Positions 41,900-48,881 of a DNA stretch of 48,881 bases are shown here, one piece after another. The position numbers were made by a program, and so were the translations under genes. The first letter of the stretch is position 1. Every line of letters starts with the position of its first letter. The notes beneath the pieces are model-generated. The model worked only from the letters and a program-made list of their open reading frames with translations. It made no database searches and was not told the DNA's origin. The DNA comes from Desulfosporosinus sp. UBA5188 (GTDB lineage Bacteria > Bacillota > Desulfitobacteriia > Desulfitobacteriales > Desulfitobacteriaceae). Where the stretch lies: positions 1 to 48,881 of the forward strand of contig DHWG01000138.1 in NCBI GenBank assembly GCA_002413075.1, in the 5' to 3' direction.

Positions 41900-41947
41900 G
41901 TGACAACCTGTATCATATATATAAGTTGTCACGTGTTGTCACAAAAA
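41900..41947 (-). promoter_or_regulatory. OpuA operon promoter with repeated GTGACAAC sites
   Basis: On the minus strand TTGTGA and TATATA are 17 bp apart, a plausible sigma-A promoter. The octamer GTGACAAC (or complement) occurs three times at 41900-41907, 41925-41932 and 41935-41942, one inverted relative to the other two, overlapping the promoter. This is the layout of an operator bound by a repressor or activator. Confidence 0.55.
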
Positions 41948-42173
41948 GCATTGTACCATTAATGACTAGCGAAGGTCAAAAGGCTATGTAAGCGATGATT
42001 CGTCGTTTAATCGTGTTATCCTAAATTACAGTTCATATAACTTGCAAATTGTTACATATCCGCCCTGATATGACACACCATCAAATCATTGCAAGTTAAC
42101 ACTAGCCGGTTAACAGAACTATTTATAGATTAGCCTTCCTCCAAAGTGCCTGAAATATGTCGAACAGACTATA
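41948..42173. other. Intergenic gap between the OpuA promoter and rqcH
   Basis: AT-rich sequence between the opuAA promoter and the rqcH terminator. I see no gene or RNA in it. Confidence 0.5.
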
Positions 42174-42221
42174 AAAATAGTAAGAGCAAAAACCATTATC
42201 GATTTTTGCTCTTACTATTTT
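42174..42221 (-). terminator. Terminator of rqcH
   Basis: Arms 42175-42192 and 42203-42220 are perfectly complementary over 18 bp, with T-rich ends, immediately downstream of the minus-strand rqcH stop. Confidence 0.85.
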
Positions 42222-42240
42222 AGAAGGTTGTGACCGATGT

Positions 42241-44073
42241 TTACTCTGGCAGTTCTTCACTAGCCAACAATCGTTCTAAGATGTCCGGCTTAGGCGTGAG
42301 ATAAAGTGTCCAGTTTTGATCGTAGATCACCATTCCTGGCTTAGCCGAATTAGGCTTCTTAATCTGTTTGACATGGGTGTAATCTACAGGAACTTGAGAG
42401 GAACCGCGAGCTTGGCTGTAATAGATCGCAAGGGCTGCTGCTTCTTCTAAGGTGGTGTCATCTGGAAATTCTTCCCCATCTTCGAGGGGAATCAGAACGT
42501 GCGAGCCTGGAATGATTTTGACATGGAGCCAAAGATCTGTTGGTTTACCTTTACGCATAGTTAACCAATCATTTTGAACGTTGTTTTTTCCAACATAGAT
42601 TATTCTCCCCTTGCTGGAGCGATAGACACGAGGCTGAGGAACCTCCTTGAGAGATTTTGCTTTAGCCTTTGGCTTGAGACGGCCCTTTTTCACTTTGATA
42701 AACTGTTTTTTTACGTGTTTGCCAGCCACATACCCTTGACCGACAAGTTCAAGGTGAATTTCATCGAGCTCCGCGAGGGTGGAGGCCTGTTCCAAGCTAA
42801 CCAGTAAGGAATCTAGGTATTTTATTTCCACAAGCGCGGCTTCTTTGAACGGCTTAGTTTGACGCAGTGTAGCCTTCGCTTTGTTATAGCGCTTGTAATA
42901 GCGCTGAGCGTTGTCAATGGCGCTCAGATGGGGATTGAGGGGAATCGTCACGGTAGAAAGGGCGGGGTCGTAATAATCTTCCACCATGATTTCAGGTGCG
43001 CCCACCGGAATCTGGTAGAGGTTTGCCGTAAGGAGTTCTCCCCACTTTTGATACGCCAGACCAGACGTGGCACTGGTCTCAGCTTCCTTATATATTTTGA
43101 GTTTTTTGCTAAAATGAAGGTGCTGTTCATGAACGACTTTATGGAGAGAGCCTCGTTTTGATTCAAGGTTGTTATTACTGGATTTTGACTGATAAAAGCC
43201 AGCGATCGCATCATTCAAGGAAGGCACGTTTTCCATTCTCAATTCTTGGTATTGTTGAAAGGGCGCAAAAGTGAATGCGACGGGACGGGTTTGCTGGGTA
43301 GAATTATAATAAAGGCAGGGTTGAATGTTGGGAACACACTCGGGGTTGCTCAACCGACGATAAGCTTGGAAAAGCCGTGAGACATCAATATCTCCGCATT
43401 GATCGAGGCGAATGTCAGTCGATAAGCCGGCTTGAATGACGATTTCTCGGGCCAATTCTGGGCTTACCCCGGCAAAGCGAGCGAGCAAGACGCTCGTTAT
43501 GGGCCGATCAAGCGATTCCTCATAAAGTACCTTACGCCAAAGGTCTTCGTCTTCAATGGGGGGGTGTTTTCCCTGTGAAGGGGGCGCTAGATAGACCCGT
43601 CCTGGTAGGACTTCACGGTAGCGACTTAGCGCGTGAGAGTAACGTCTAAGTCCATCGAGAATTACGCCAGTCGTTGGATCTACGAGAATGAGATTGCTAT
43701 GTTTTCCCATGATCTCTAAGTAAAGCTGCAAAGTGACCAAATCGCCACGTTCGTTGTAATTCTGAATGTCAAAGGTTACCACCCGTTCCAGTTCACTTTG
43801 ATGAACTCCGACAAGTTTACCACCTTCAAGGTGTTTGCGTAGAATCATACAAAACATGGGTGGAGAGGTTGGATTTTTCTTGTTTTCTTGGGTGAGGTGA
43901 AAGCGGGGGGAGGTTGCATTGGTACTGAGTAGGAGACGCCGAGATCCCTGCTGCCTCAATAAGAAATGGATTTCATCCTTTTCCGGTTGAAATATTTTAT
44001 CGATACGTGCTCCAATAAGTTGCGGAGCTAGCTCGTTTACTAAATAGGCGAGGGTCACACCATCTAAGGCCAT
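42241..44073 (-). CDS. rqcH: Rqc2 homologue RqcH (NFACT family, fibronectin-binding-like)
   Basis: RqcH binds stalled large ribosomal subunits with peptidyl-tRNA and adds C-terminal alanine tails that mark the nascent chain for degradation; it also appears as FbpA or YloA in older annotations. The 610-aa product has NFACT-N at the start (MALDGVTLAYLVNEL, then ARIDKIFQPEKDEIHF), helix-hairpin-helix and coiled-coil middle parts (about 280-430) and the C-terminal NFACT-R domain (GSSQVPVDYTHVKQIKKPNSAKPG). I choose the start at 44073 because AAAGGAG lies upstream and it matches the family N-terminus; the frame is open 95 codons further. Confidence 0.93.
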   Translation of the reverse strand: MALDGVTLAYLVNELAPQLIGARIDKIFQPEKDEIHFLLRQQGSRRLLLSTNATSPRFHLTQENKKNPTSPPMFCMILRKHLEGGKLVGVHQSELERVVTFDIQNYNERGDLVTLQLYLEIMGKHSNLILVDPTTGVILDGLRRYSHALSRYREVLPGRVYLAPPSQGKHPPIEDEDLWRKVLYEESLDRPITSVLLARFAGVSPELAREIVIQAGLSTDIRLDQCGDIDVSRLFQAYRRLSNPECVPNIQPCLYYNSTQQTRPVAFTFAPFQQYQELRMENVPSLNDAIAGFYQSKSSNNNLESKRGSLHKVVHEQHLHFSKKLKIYKEAETSATSGLAYQKWGELLTANLYQIPVGAPEIMVEDYYDPALSTVTIPLNPHLSAIDNAQRYYKRYNKAKATLRQTKPFKEAALVEIKYLDSLLVSLEQASTLAELDEIHLELVGQGYVAGKHVKKQFIKVKKGRLKPKAKAKSLKEVPQPRVYRSSKGRIIYVGKNNVQNDWLTMRKGKPTDLWLHVKIIPGSHVLIPLEDGEEFPDDTTLEEAAALAIYYSQARGSSQVPVDYTHVKQIKKPNSAKPGMVIYDQNWTLYLTPKPDILERLLASEELPE

Positions 44074-44262
44074 AAGGAAACTCCTTTCATTCCTTGTACT
44101 CGACAAAAAAGTATCCACGACAAGTTTCTTTAAATGATTTTTAGTATAACACACTTGGTCTGATGAGGCATTTTTCAAGGACTTTAGGAATAAGCAATAA
44201 GCATGTACTACAAAAGGGACAAAGCCTTTTTGGATCTGACAAAGCAAAGGGAGGAAAAAAGC

Positions 44263-46998
44263 ATGCGGCAACAGGCATGGCATGTATTGCCTTGGCTTGA
44301 TGTGGCCAAGGTCTTGGATGTTCATCCGGTTAAAGGGTTGAGCGTTAAGGAGGTTCATCGTCGTTTACTAGAGGTCGGGAAAAACGTGCTAGCAGTAAAA
44401 AAAGGAGTTCATCCTGTTTTCCTGTTCTTGGGACAATTTAAGGACTTTATGGTTTTGGTCTTGCTGGCGGCCACGGTTGTATCCGGACTTCTTGGTGAGA
44501 TCGCGGATGCAATCACGATTTTGGCGATTCTAATTATTAATGCTATTCTCGGTTTTGTTCAGGAGTATCGCGCGGAACGTTCCATGGAATCCCTGCGTTC
44601 TCTGACGGCCCCAGAGGCGCGGGTTTTACGAGAAGGCATAGAGCAACGCATCCCGGCTACCGACGTTGTGCCTGGGGATATTGTACTTCTCGAAGCGGGT
44701 GATCGTATTCCAGCTGATGTGCGTTGGATCCAATCCGTCAATATGCAGGTCGAGGAGTCTGCTTTGACCGGGGAATCTGTGCCGGTAGCCAAAAGTATTT
44801 TACCGCTCCTCGAGGAACACACACCTATGGCTGACCGCCGAAATATGGGATATATGGGGACCGCTGTCGTCAATGGCCGGGGGGCTGGAGTTGTCGTGGC
44901 GACCGGGATGGAAACGGAAATGGGCGTCATCGCTGGAATGATTCAAAGTGTCGAAGATGAAGAAACACCTCTGCAAAAGCGTTTAGCGGAACTCGGTAAA
45001 TGGTTAGTTCTGATCAGTTTTCTTGTTTGTGCCGCTGTCGTGGCGACTGGGGTATTAAGAGGAGAGAACTTTTATAAGATGTTCCTCACCGGTGTGTCAT
45101 TGGCGGTGGCGGCCATTCCGGAAGGCTTACCAGCGATTGTGACCGTGGCTTTGGCGGTGGGCGTGCAACGAATGGTGAAGCGTCAAGCAATTATTAGAAA
45201 ACTTCCTGCCGTTGAAACCTTAGGGTGTGCAACGGTTATCTGTTCCGACAAGACGGGGACACTGACTCAGAATGAAATGACAGTCCGTCAAATTTACTCG
45301 GATGGACGAAGAGTTACCGTCTCTGGACAAGGGTATGATCCCAAAGGAGAATTTAAAGGCGCTGATCCAGAGAAAGAACGCGATCCTCTTCATGCGGCGT
45401 TAAAGATTTCAGCACTTTGTAACAATTCCACGCTGACGAAGAAAGGTGCTCAAGTTGTCGGACTCTTTCGATCGAAGGAAAATGATGCCCCATGGGGCAT
45501 TGAGGGGGACCCGACTGAAGGCGCATTGATGGTTGCGGCCGCCAAAGCAGGGATCTGGAGAGAGGTACTGGAACGCAAACAAGAGCGGATCGGGGAGTTA
45601 CCGTTTGATTCGGATCGAAAACGAATGAGTGTTGTTTATAAAACCAAACACGGGCGTATGGCCTATGTGAAAGGGGCTCCAGATAGGGTCCTGGGGCTTT
45701 GTCGACAAGAGCTGACCGCACAAGGTGTCGTGGAGTTATCACCTGAACGCAGGCGCCATATCATGTCGGCTAATGATGAAATGGCGAGGCATGCGTTACG
45801 CATCTTAGCCGTTGCGGAGAGACCGTTGTCAGAGCTAGAACCCCTTGATGAGCATGTCGAAGATGGTTTGACGTTTGTTGGGTTGTTGGGAATGATTGAT
45901 CCACCTCGCCCAAGTGCTATCTCAGCGATAAAAGTTTGCCGTCAGGCAGGAATTAAAACGGTCATGATTACGGGTGATCATCGCTTAACCGCCGAAGCAG
46001 TCGCTCATGAGTTGGGGATGTTTCGCGGAACGAGCAGCGGCGTTATTACTGGAGAAGACCTGGAGCGGATGTCTGAAAAGGATTTAAGTGAGAAGGTCAT
46101 GGATATCTCCGTCTATGCTCGCGTTACACCCAAAGATAAACTTAGAATTGTGCGGGCCTTTAAAAAACGTGGCCAAGTGGTGGCCATGACCGGGGATGGC
46201 GTCAATGATGCCCCAGCGGTCAAAGAAGCCGATATTGGTGTGGCCATGGGCTTAACTGGAACCGATGTCACCAAAGAAGCTTCTGCTATGGTTTTGGGCG
46301 ATGATAATTTTGCAACGATCGTGGCCGCCGTGGAGGAGGGTCGTGGGATCTACGACAATATTCGAAAGTTTATTCGTTACTTATTGGCGTGTAATTTAGG
46401 AGAAGTCCTTACCATGTTTATAGCGACACTTGTCGGTCTACCACTACCGTTACTGCCTATTCAAATCCTCTGGATTAATCTCGTGACAGATGGCTTGCCA
46501 GCGATGGCGTTAGGCGTAGACGGCGCCGAACCCGCCATTATGGATCGTCCGCCTAGGACGCCTGGAGAGAGTATTTTCGCACGAGGGTTGGCCAGTAAAA
46601 TAGGGATACGAGGGACTATGATCGGTCTTGGAACGCTTTTTGTGTTCGTGGCTGCCCTTTTTATGGGGGTAAACTTGTTAGGTGCGAGGACTATGGCCTT
46701 TACGACGTTGGTGTTTTCACAGTTGTTTCATGTCTTTGATTGCCGATCTGAAGAACGGGGTATCTTCGAAGTGGGTCTCTTTACGAATCCTTTCCTAGTT
46801 GGAGCAGTGATGATTTCTACGCTTATGCAGCTTAGCGTCATATATTTCCCTCCGTTACAGGCAATCTTTAAGACGGTGTCGTTACAAAGTTGGCAATGGA
46901 TTGTTATTTTGTGTGTATCAGGTGGGCCGTCCGTCATCATTGGATTTGCTCGACTCATCAAGAACAGCTGGCAAGGAAAAACAGTCATAGCCAAGTAG
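44263..46998 (+). CDS. P-type calcium-transporting ATPase (SERCA/PacL type)
   Basis: A 911-aa P2A ATPase: N-terminal cation-ATPase domain, TGES at 169-172, the PEGLPA segment in TM4, phosphorylation site CSDKTGTLT with D329, nucleotide-binding KGAPD, hinge GDGVNDAPA and a C-terminal block of membrane helices with NLVTDGLPA. It exports Ca2+ (or possibly Mn2+) from the cytoplasm. I choose ATG 44263 because GGGAGG lies about 9 nt upstream; the frame is open from 44203. It is transcribed divergently from rqcH across a 189-bp gap. Confidence 0.93.
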   Translation: MRQQAWHVLPWLDVAKVLDVHPVKGLSVKEVHRRLLEVGKNVLAVKKGVHPVFLFLGQFKDFMVLVLLAATVVSGLLGEIADAITILAILIINAILGFVQEYRAERSMESLRSLTAPEARVLREGIEQRIPATDVVPGDIVLLEAGDRIPADVRWIQSVNMQVEESALTGESVPVAKSILPLLEEHTPMADRRNMGYMGTAVVNGRGAGVVVATGMETEMGVIAGMIQSVEDEETPLQKRLAELGKWLVLISFLVCAAVVATGVLRGENFYKMFLTGVSLAVAAIPEGLPAIVTVALAVGVQRMVKRQAIIRKLPAVETLGCATVICSDKTGTLTQNEMTVRQIYSDGRRVTVSGQGYDPKGEFKGADPEKERDPLHAALKISALCNNSTLTKKGAQVVGLFRSKENDAPWGIEGDPTEGALMVAAAKAGIWREVLERKQERIGELPFDSDRKRMSVVYKTKHGRMAYVKGAPDRVLGLCRQELTAQGVVELSPERRRHIMSANDEMARHALRILAVAERPLSELEPLDEHVEDGLTFVGLLGMIDPPRPSAISAIKVCRQAGIKTVMITGDHRLTAEAVAHELGMFRGTSSGVITGEDLERMSEKDLSEKVMDISVYARVTPKDKLRIVRAFKKRGQVVAMTGDGVNDAPAVKEADIGVAMGLTGTDVTKEASAMVLGDDNFATIVAAVEEGRGIYDNIRKFIRYLLACNLGEVLTMFIATLVGLPLPLLPIQILWINLVTDGLPAMALGVDGAEPAIMDRPPRTPGESIFARGLASKIGIRGTMIGLGTLFVFVAALFMGVNLLGARTMAFTTLVFSQLFHVFDCRSEERGIFEVGLFTNPFLVGAVMISTLMQLSVIYFPPLQAIFKTVSLQSWQWIVILCVSGGPSVIIGFARLIKNSWQGKTVIAK

Positions 46999-47032
46999 TG
47001 GGTCCGCTGCGGCGTGCCCAGGGTGGAACAAA

Positions 47033-47062
47033 TGTAGGGGCACGATGCATCGTGCCCCTACA
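47033..47062. repeat. Perfect 30-bp palindrome (MITE-like repeat, copy 1)
   Basis: The two 15-base halves are exactly complementary; the outer half starts TGTAGGGGCACGAT. Palindromes of the TAGGGGC...GCCCCTA type are common dispersed repeats in many bacteria. A second, degraded copy lies 90 bp downstream. Confidence 0.85.
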
Positions 47063-47091
47063 ACGTATATGTGTATACTTGTTTCAAATGG

Positions 47092-47120
47092 TTGACCCAC
47101 TTCATCTAGCGTAGTATTCT
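47092..47120 (+). promoter_or_regulatory. Candidate sigma-A promoter for dapF
   Basis: TTGACC (47092-47097) and TATTCT (47115-47120) are 17 bp apart, between the two palindromic repeats and 77 bp upstream of dapF. A small hairpin GTATTCTT/AAGATAATAC overlaps the -10. Confidence 0.5.
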
Positions 47121-47150
47121 TTTAGAAGATAATACGTATGCTATAGATGT

Positions 47151-47176
47151 GTAGGGGCACGATACATCGTGCCCTC
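47151..47176. repeat. Imperfect palindrome (MITE-like repeat, copy 2)
   Basis: GTAGGGGCACGAT is followed by AC and ATCGTGCCCTC, the same repeat as at 47033-47062 but with substitutions on its right arm. It ends about 20 bp before the dapF start and so lies in the dapF leader. Confidence 0.75.
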
Positions 47177-47196
47177 TAGAAGAGGGGGGGGACACG

Positions 47197-48039
47197 ATGA
47201 AATTTCTTAAAATGCATGGTCTAGGGAATGATTTTGTTTTCCTGGACCATTTTTCTGTTGCAGCGGACGTGAATTATCCCAGCATAGCCAAGAAGCTCTG
47301 CCACCGGCAATTTGGGATAGGTGGGGACGGCTTAGTCGTCATTTTGCCTTCGACTGTGGCTGATGCCCGGATGCGTATCATTAATTCAGACGGAAGCGAA
47401 CCTGAAATGTGTGGTAATGGCATCCGTTGTTTTGCCAGATATGTCTATGATCAAGGGATAGTAAACCATAACCCCATGAGTGTAGAGACACTCGCAGGTA
47501 TCCTGACGATTCAGCTAACCATTAAAGAGGGTCAGGTTCAAGGTGTGAAAGTCGATATGGGAGAGCCCATTTTGCAGGCAGAGCTCATTCCGGTTTTAGC
47601 TCAAGGGGAGCCTGTCGTTGGAGAGACCCTTGAAGTGTTCGGGGAAACGTTTCAATACACGGCTGTTTCCATGGGGAATCCACATTGTATTATCTTTGTG
47701 GAGGATCTTGCTACGCTGGATTTTGAGCGGCTTGGTCCAGCGATTGAGAAACATTCTTTGTTTCCGCGTAAGACCAATGTCGAGTTTATAGAGGTCAATT
47801 CTCCGAAGGAGTTGACCATGAAGGTTTGGGAACGGGGGGCTGGACCCACGCTGGCCTGCGGGACAGGCGCTTGTGCCACAGCCGTTGCTGCTGTGCTCAA
47901 TCATAAAACAGAGCGGGAAGTGACCGTTCATTTACCGGGTGGAGATTTATTGATTGAATGGGGATTAGACAATCACGTCTATATGACAGGGCCTGCGACG
48001 TATGTGTTTAAAGGCGAATTGCTGGAGACGGAGAATTGA
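47197..48039 (+). CDS. dapF: Diaminopimelate epimerase
   Basis: DapF converts LL- to meso-diaminopimelate, the precursor of lysine and of peptidoglycan cross-links. The 280-aa protein has MHGLGNDFVF at the start, the first active-site Cys in EMCGNGIRCFARY (near residue 72) and the second in ACGTGACAT (near 222). ATG 47197 follows GAGGGGGGG. It is 53 bp upstream of dapL, the enzyme that supplies its substrate in one step from tetrahydrodipicolinate. Confidence 0.96.
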   Translation: MKFLKMHGLGNDFVFLDHFSVAADVNYPSIAKKLCHRQFGIGGDGLVVILPSTVADARMRIINSDGSEPEMCGNGIRCFARYVYDQGIVNHNPMSVETLAGILTIQLTIKEGQVQGVKVDMGEPILQAELIPVLAQGEPVVGETLEVFGETFQYTAVSMGNPHCIIFVEDLATLDFERLGPAIEKHSLFPRKTNVEFIEVNSPKELTMKVWERGAGPTLACGTGACATAVAAVLNHKTEREVTVHLPGGDLLIEWGLDNHVYMTGPATYVFKGELLETEN

Positions 48040-48092
48040 TTTAACGGTTGTGAAGTGACAAACACTAAAGATAATAAGGAGGATTTTTATTT

Positions 48093-48881
48093 ATGGAAGA
48101 AGCACAACGAATCCAGTCATTACCCCCGTATTTATTTGCACGCATCGACGAAAAGATTGCCAATGCCAAAGCAAAGGGTGTCGATGTCATAAGTCTTGGC
48201 ATAGGGGACCCCGATCGCCCAACGCCTGATCATATTATCGAAGCGCTGGTAAAAGCCGCTCACAATACGGAAAATCATCGCTATCCTTCGTACATAGGAA
48301 TGCTGGAGTTTCGCCAAGCGGTGGCGGAGTGGTATAAACGGCGTTCTAATATTACTTTGGATCCGAAAAAAGAAGTGGTTACATTGATCGGATCTAAAGA
48401 AGGGATAGCCCATATTTCACTTTGTTATCTGAACGAAGGCGACATTGCCTTAATTCCAGATCCGGGTTATCCAGTTTATGGTGTAGGGACTCTCCTTGCA
48501 GGAGGCATTCCCTATATCATGCCACTTAAGGAAGAAAACGGTTTCTTGCCTGATTTTGACGCGATCCCAGAAGACGTTGCCCAGAAAGCGAAACTTATGT
48601 TCTTGAATTACCCCAATAACCCAACCGGTGCAGTTGCGGATGAAAGCTTCTATTTGAAGGCCATCGCCTATGCTAAAAAATATGATATTATTATTTGCCA
48701 TGATGGTCCTTACTCCGAAATTGCGTTTAAGGGGTTCAAGCCTTTGAGCTTTCTGGAGATTCCAGGGGCTATGGAAGTTGGAATTGAATTTCATTCAATG
48801 TCCAAAACTTATAACATGACGGGTTGGAGAATCGGGTGGGCGGCAGGAAATGCAAGGGTTATCGACTGTCTCTTATACACA
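48093..48881 (+). CDS. dapL: LL-diaminopimelate aminotransferase (3' end outside window)
   Basis: The first 263 codons of a fold-type I PLP aminotransferase are present, starting MEEAQRIQSLPPYLFARID. The PLP lysine is in SMSKTYNMTGWRIG, and NYPNNPTG and HDGPYSEI are the cofactor-contacting motifs. The DapL-type wording of these motifs and the adjacent dapF support LL-DAP aminotransferase rather than a general aspartate aminotransferase. This enzyme skips the succinylase/dehydrogenase steps of lysine synthesis and is known in clostridia, Desulfitobacterium, plants and chlamydiae. ATG 48093 follows AAGGAGGA; the full protein would be about 390 aa. Confidence 0.9.
   Translation, partial: MEEAQRIQSLPPYLFARIDEKIANAKAKGVDVISLGIGDPDRPTPDHIIEALVKAAHNTENHRYPSYIGMLEFRQAVAEWYKRRSNITLDPKKEVVTLIGSKEGIAHISLCYLNEGDIALIPDPGYPVYGVGTLLAGGIPYIMPLKEENGFLPDFDAIPEDVAQKAKLMFLNYPNNPTGAVADESFYLKAIAYAKKYDIIICHDGPYSEIAFKGFKPLSFLEIPGAMEVGIEFHSMSKTYNMTGWRIGWAAGNARVIDCLLYT

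Overview
This window looks like a chromosomal segment of a low-to-mid-GC, endospore-forming, anaerobic Firmicute of the Desulfosporosinus/Desulfitobacterium type (Peptococcaceae). The assignment is an inference from gene content: a PyrR-controlled pyr operon with the PyrK/PyrD (class 1B) enzyme, a YaaH/SleL-like spore cortex hydrolase, the dapL-type lysine route, an OpuA betaine uptake system and a sigma-54 activator of the TyrR type. No rRNA, tRNA, CRISPR array or intact insertion sequence was seen.

Layout. 1-10.9 kb is a complete de novo UMP operon, pyrR-pyrB-pyrC-carA-carB-pyrK-pyrD-pyrF-pyrE. It has two PyrR-type attenuators, one cut by the left edge ahead of pyrR and one between pyrR and pyrB, and ends in a strong terminator. 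11-14.7 kb holds a universal stress protein, a YihY-family membrane protein, a phosphodiesterase/phosphatase and a convergent nitroreductase. 14.8-20.1 kb is an accessory stretch: an AT-rich aspartate/glutamate racemase gene behind a structured leader, a 573-bp gap with a perfect 22-bp inverted repeat and what looks like the right end of an IS200/IS605 element, a 14-TM drug exporter, a spore hydrolase, a truncated SDR gene and a small membrane protein. 20.2-22.8 kb (minus) is a PEP-synthase-like protein whose domain order is that of rifamycin phosphotransferases.

23.1-29.1 kb is an amino-acid module: an ACT-PAS-AAA+ sigma-54 activator, an ArsB/NhaD-type permease, alanine dehydrogenase and an amino-acid permease. 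The ald gene has a textbook -24/-12 promoter with a TyrR-box-like palindrome about 50 bp upstream, so the activator two genes away is its likely regulator. 29.2-31.1 kb (minus) has a stand-alone homologue of methenyltetrahydromethanopterin cyclohydrolase (Mch), an archaeal/methylotroph C1 enzyme unexpected in this lineage, and the C-terminal half of an L-lactate permease gene. 31.4-35.7 kb encodes two ABC exporter pairs. 35.9-37.9 kb has an M14 cell-wall peptidase and an unrecognised membrane-anchored protein.

38-41.9 kb (minus) is an OpuA-type glycine betaine transporter operon with two tandem substrate-binding lipoproteins. 42.2-47 kb has rqcH (ribosome quality control) divergent from a P-type Ca2+ ATPase gene. 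The right edge begins a diaminopimelate/lysine cluster: dapF, preceded by two palindromic MITE-like repeats, and the first two thirds of dapL.

The most noteworthy items are the solo Mch homologue with a substituted active-site lysine, the reconstructable TyrR/sigma-54 circuit on ald, the Rph-like phosphotransferase, and the palindromic repeats and gene remnants in the accessory gaps.
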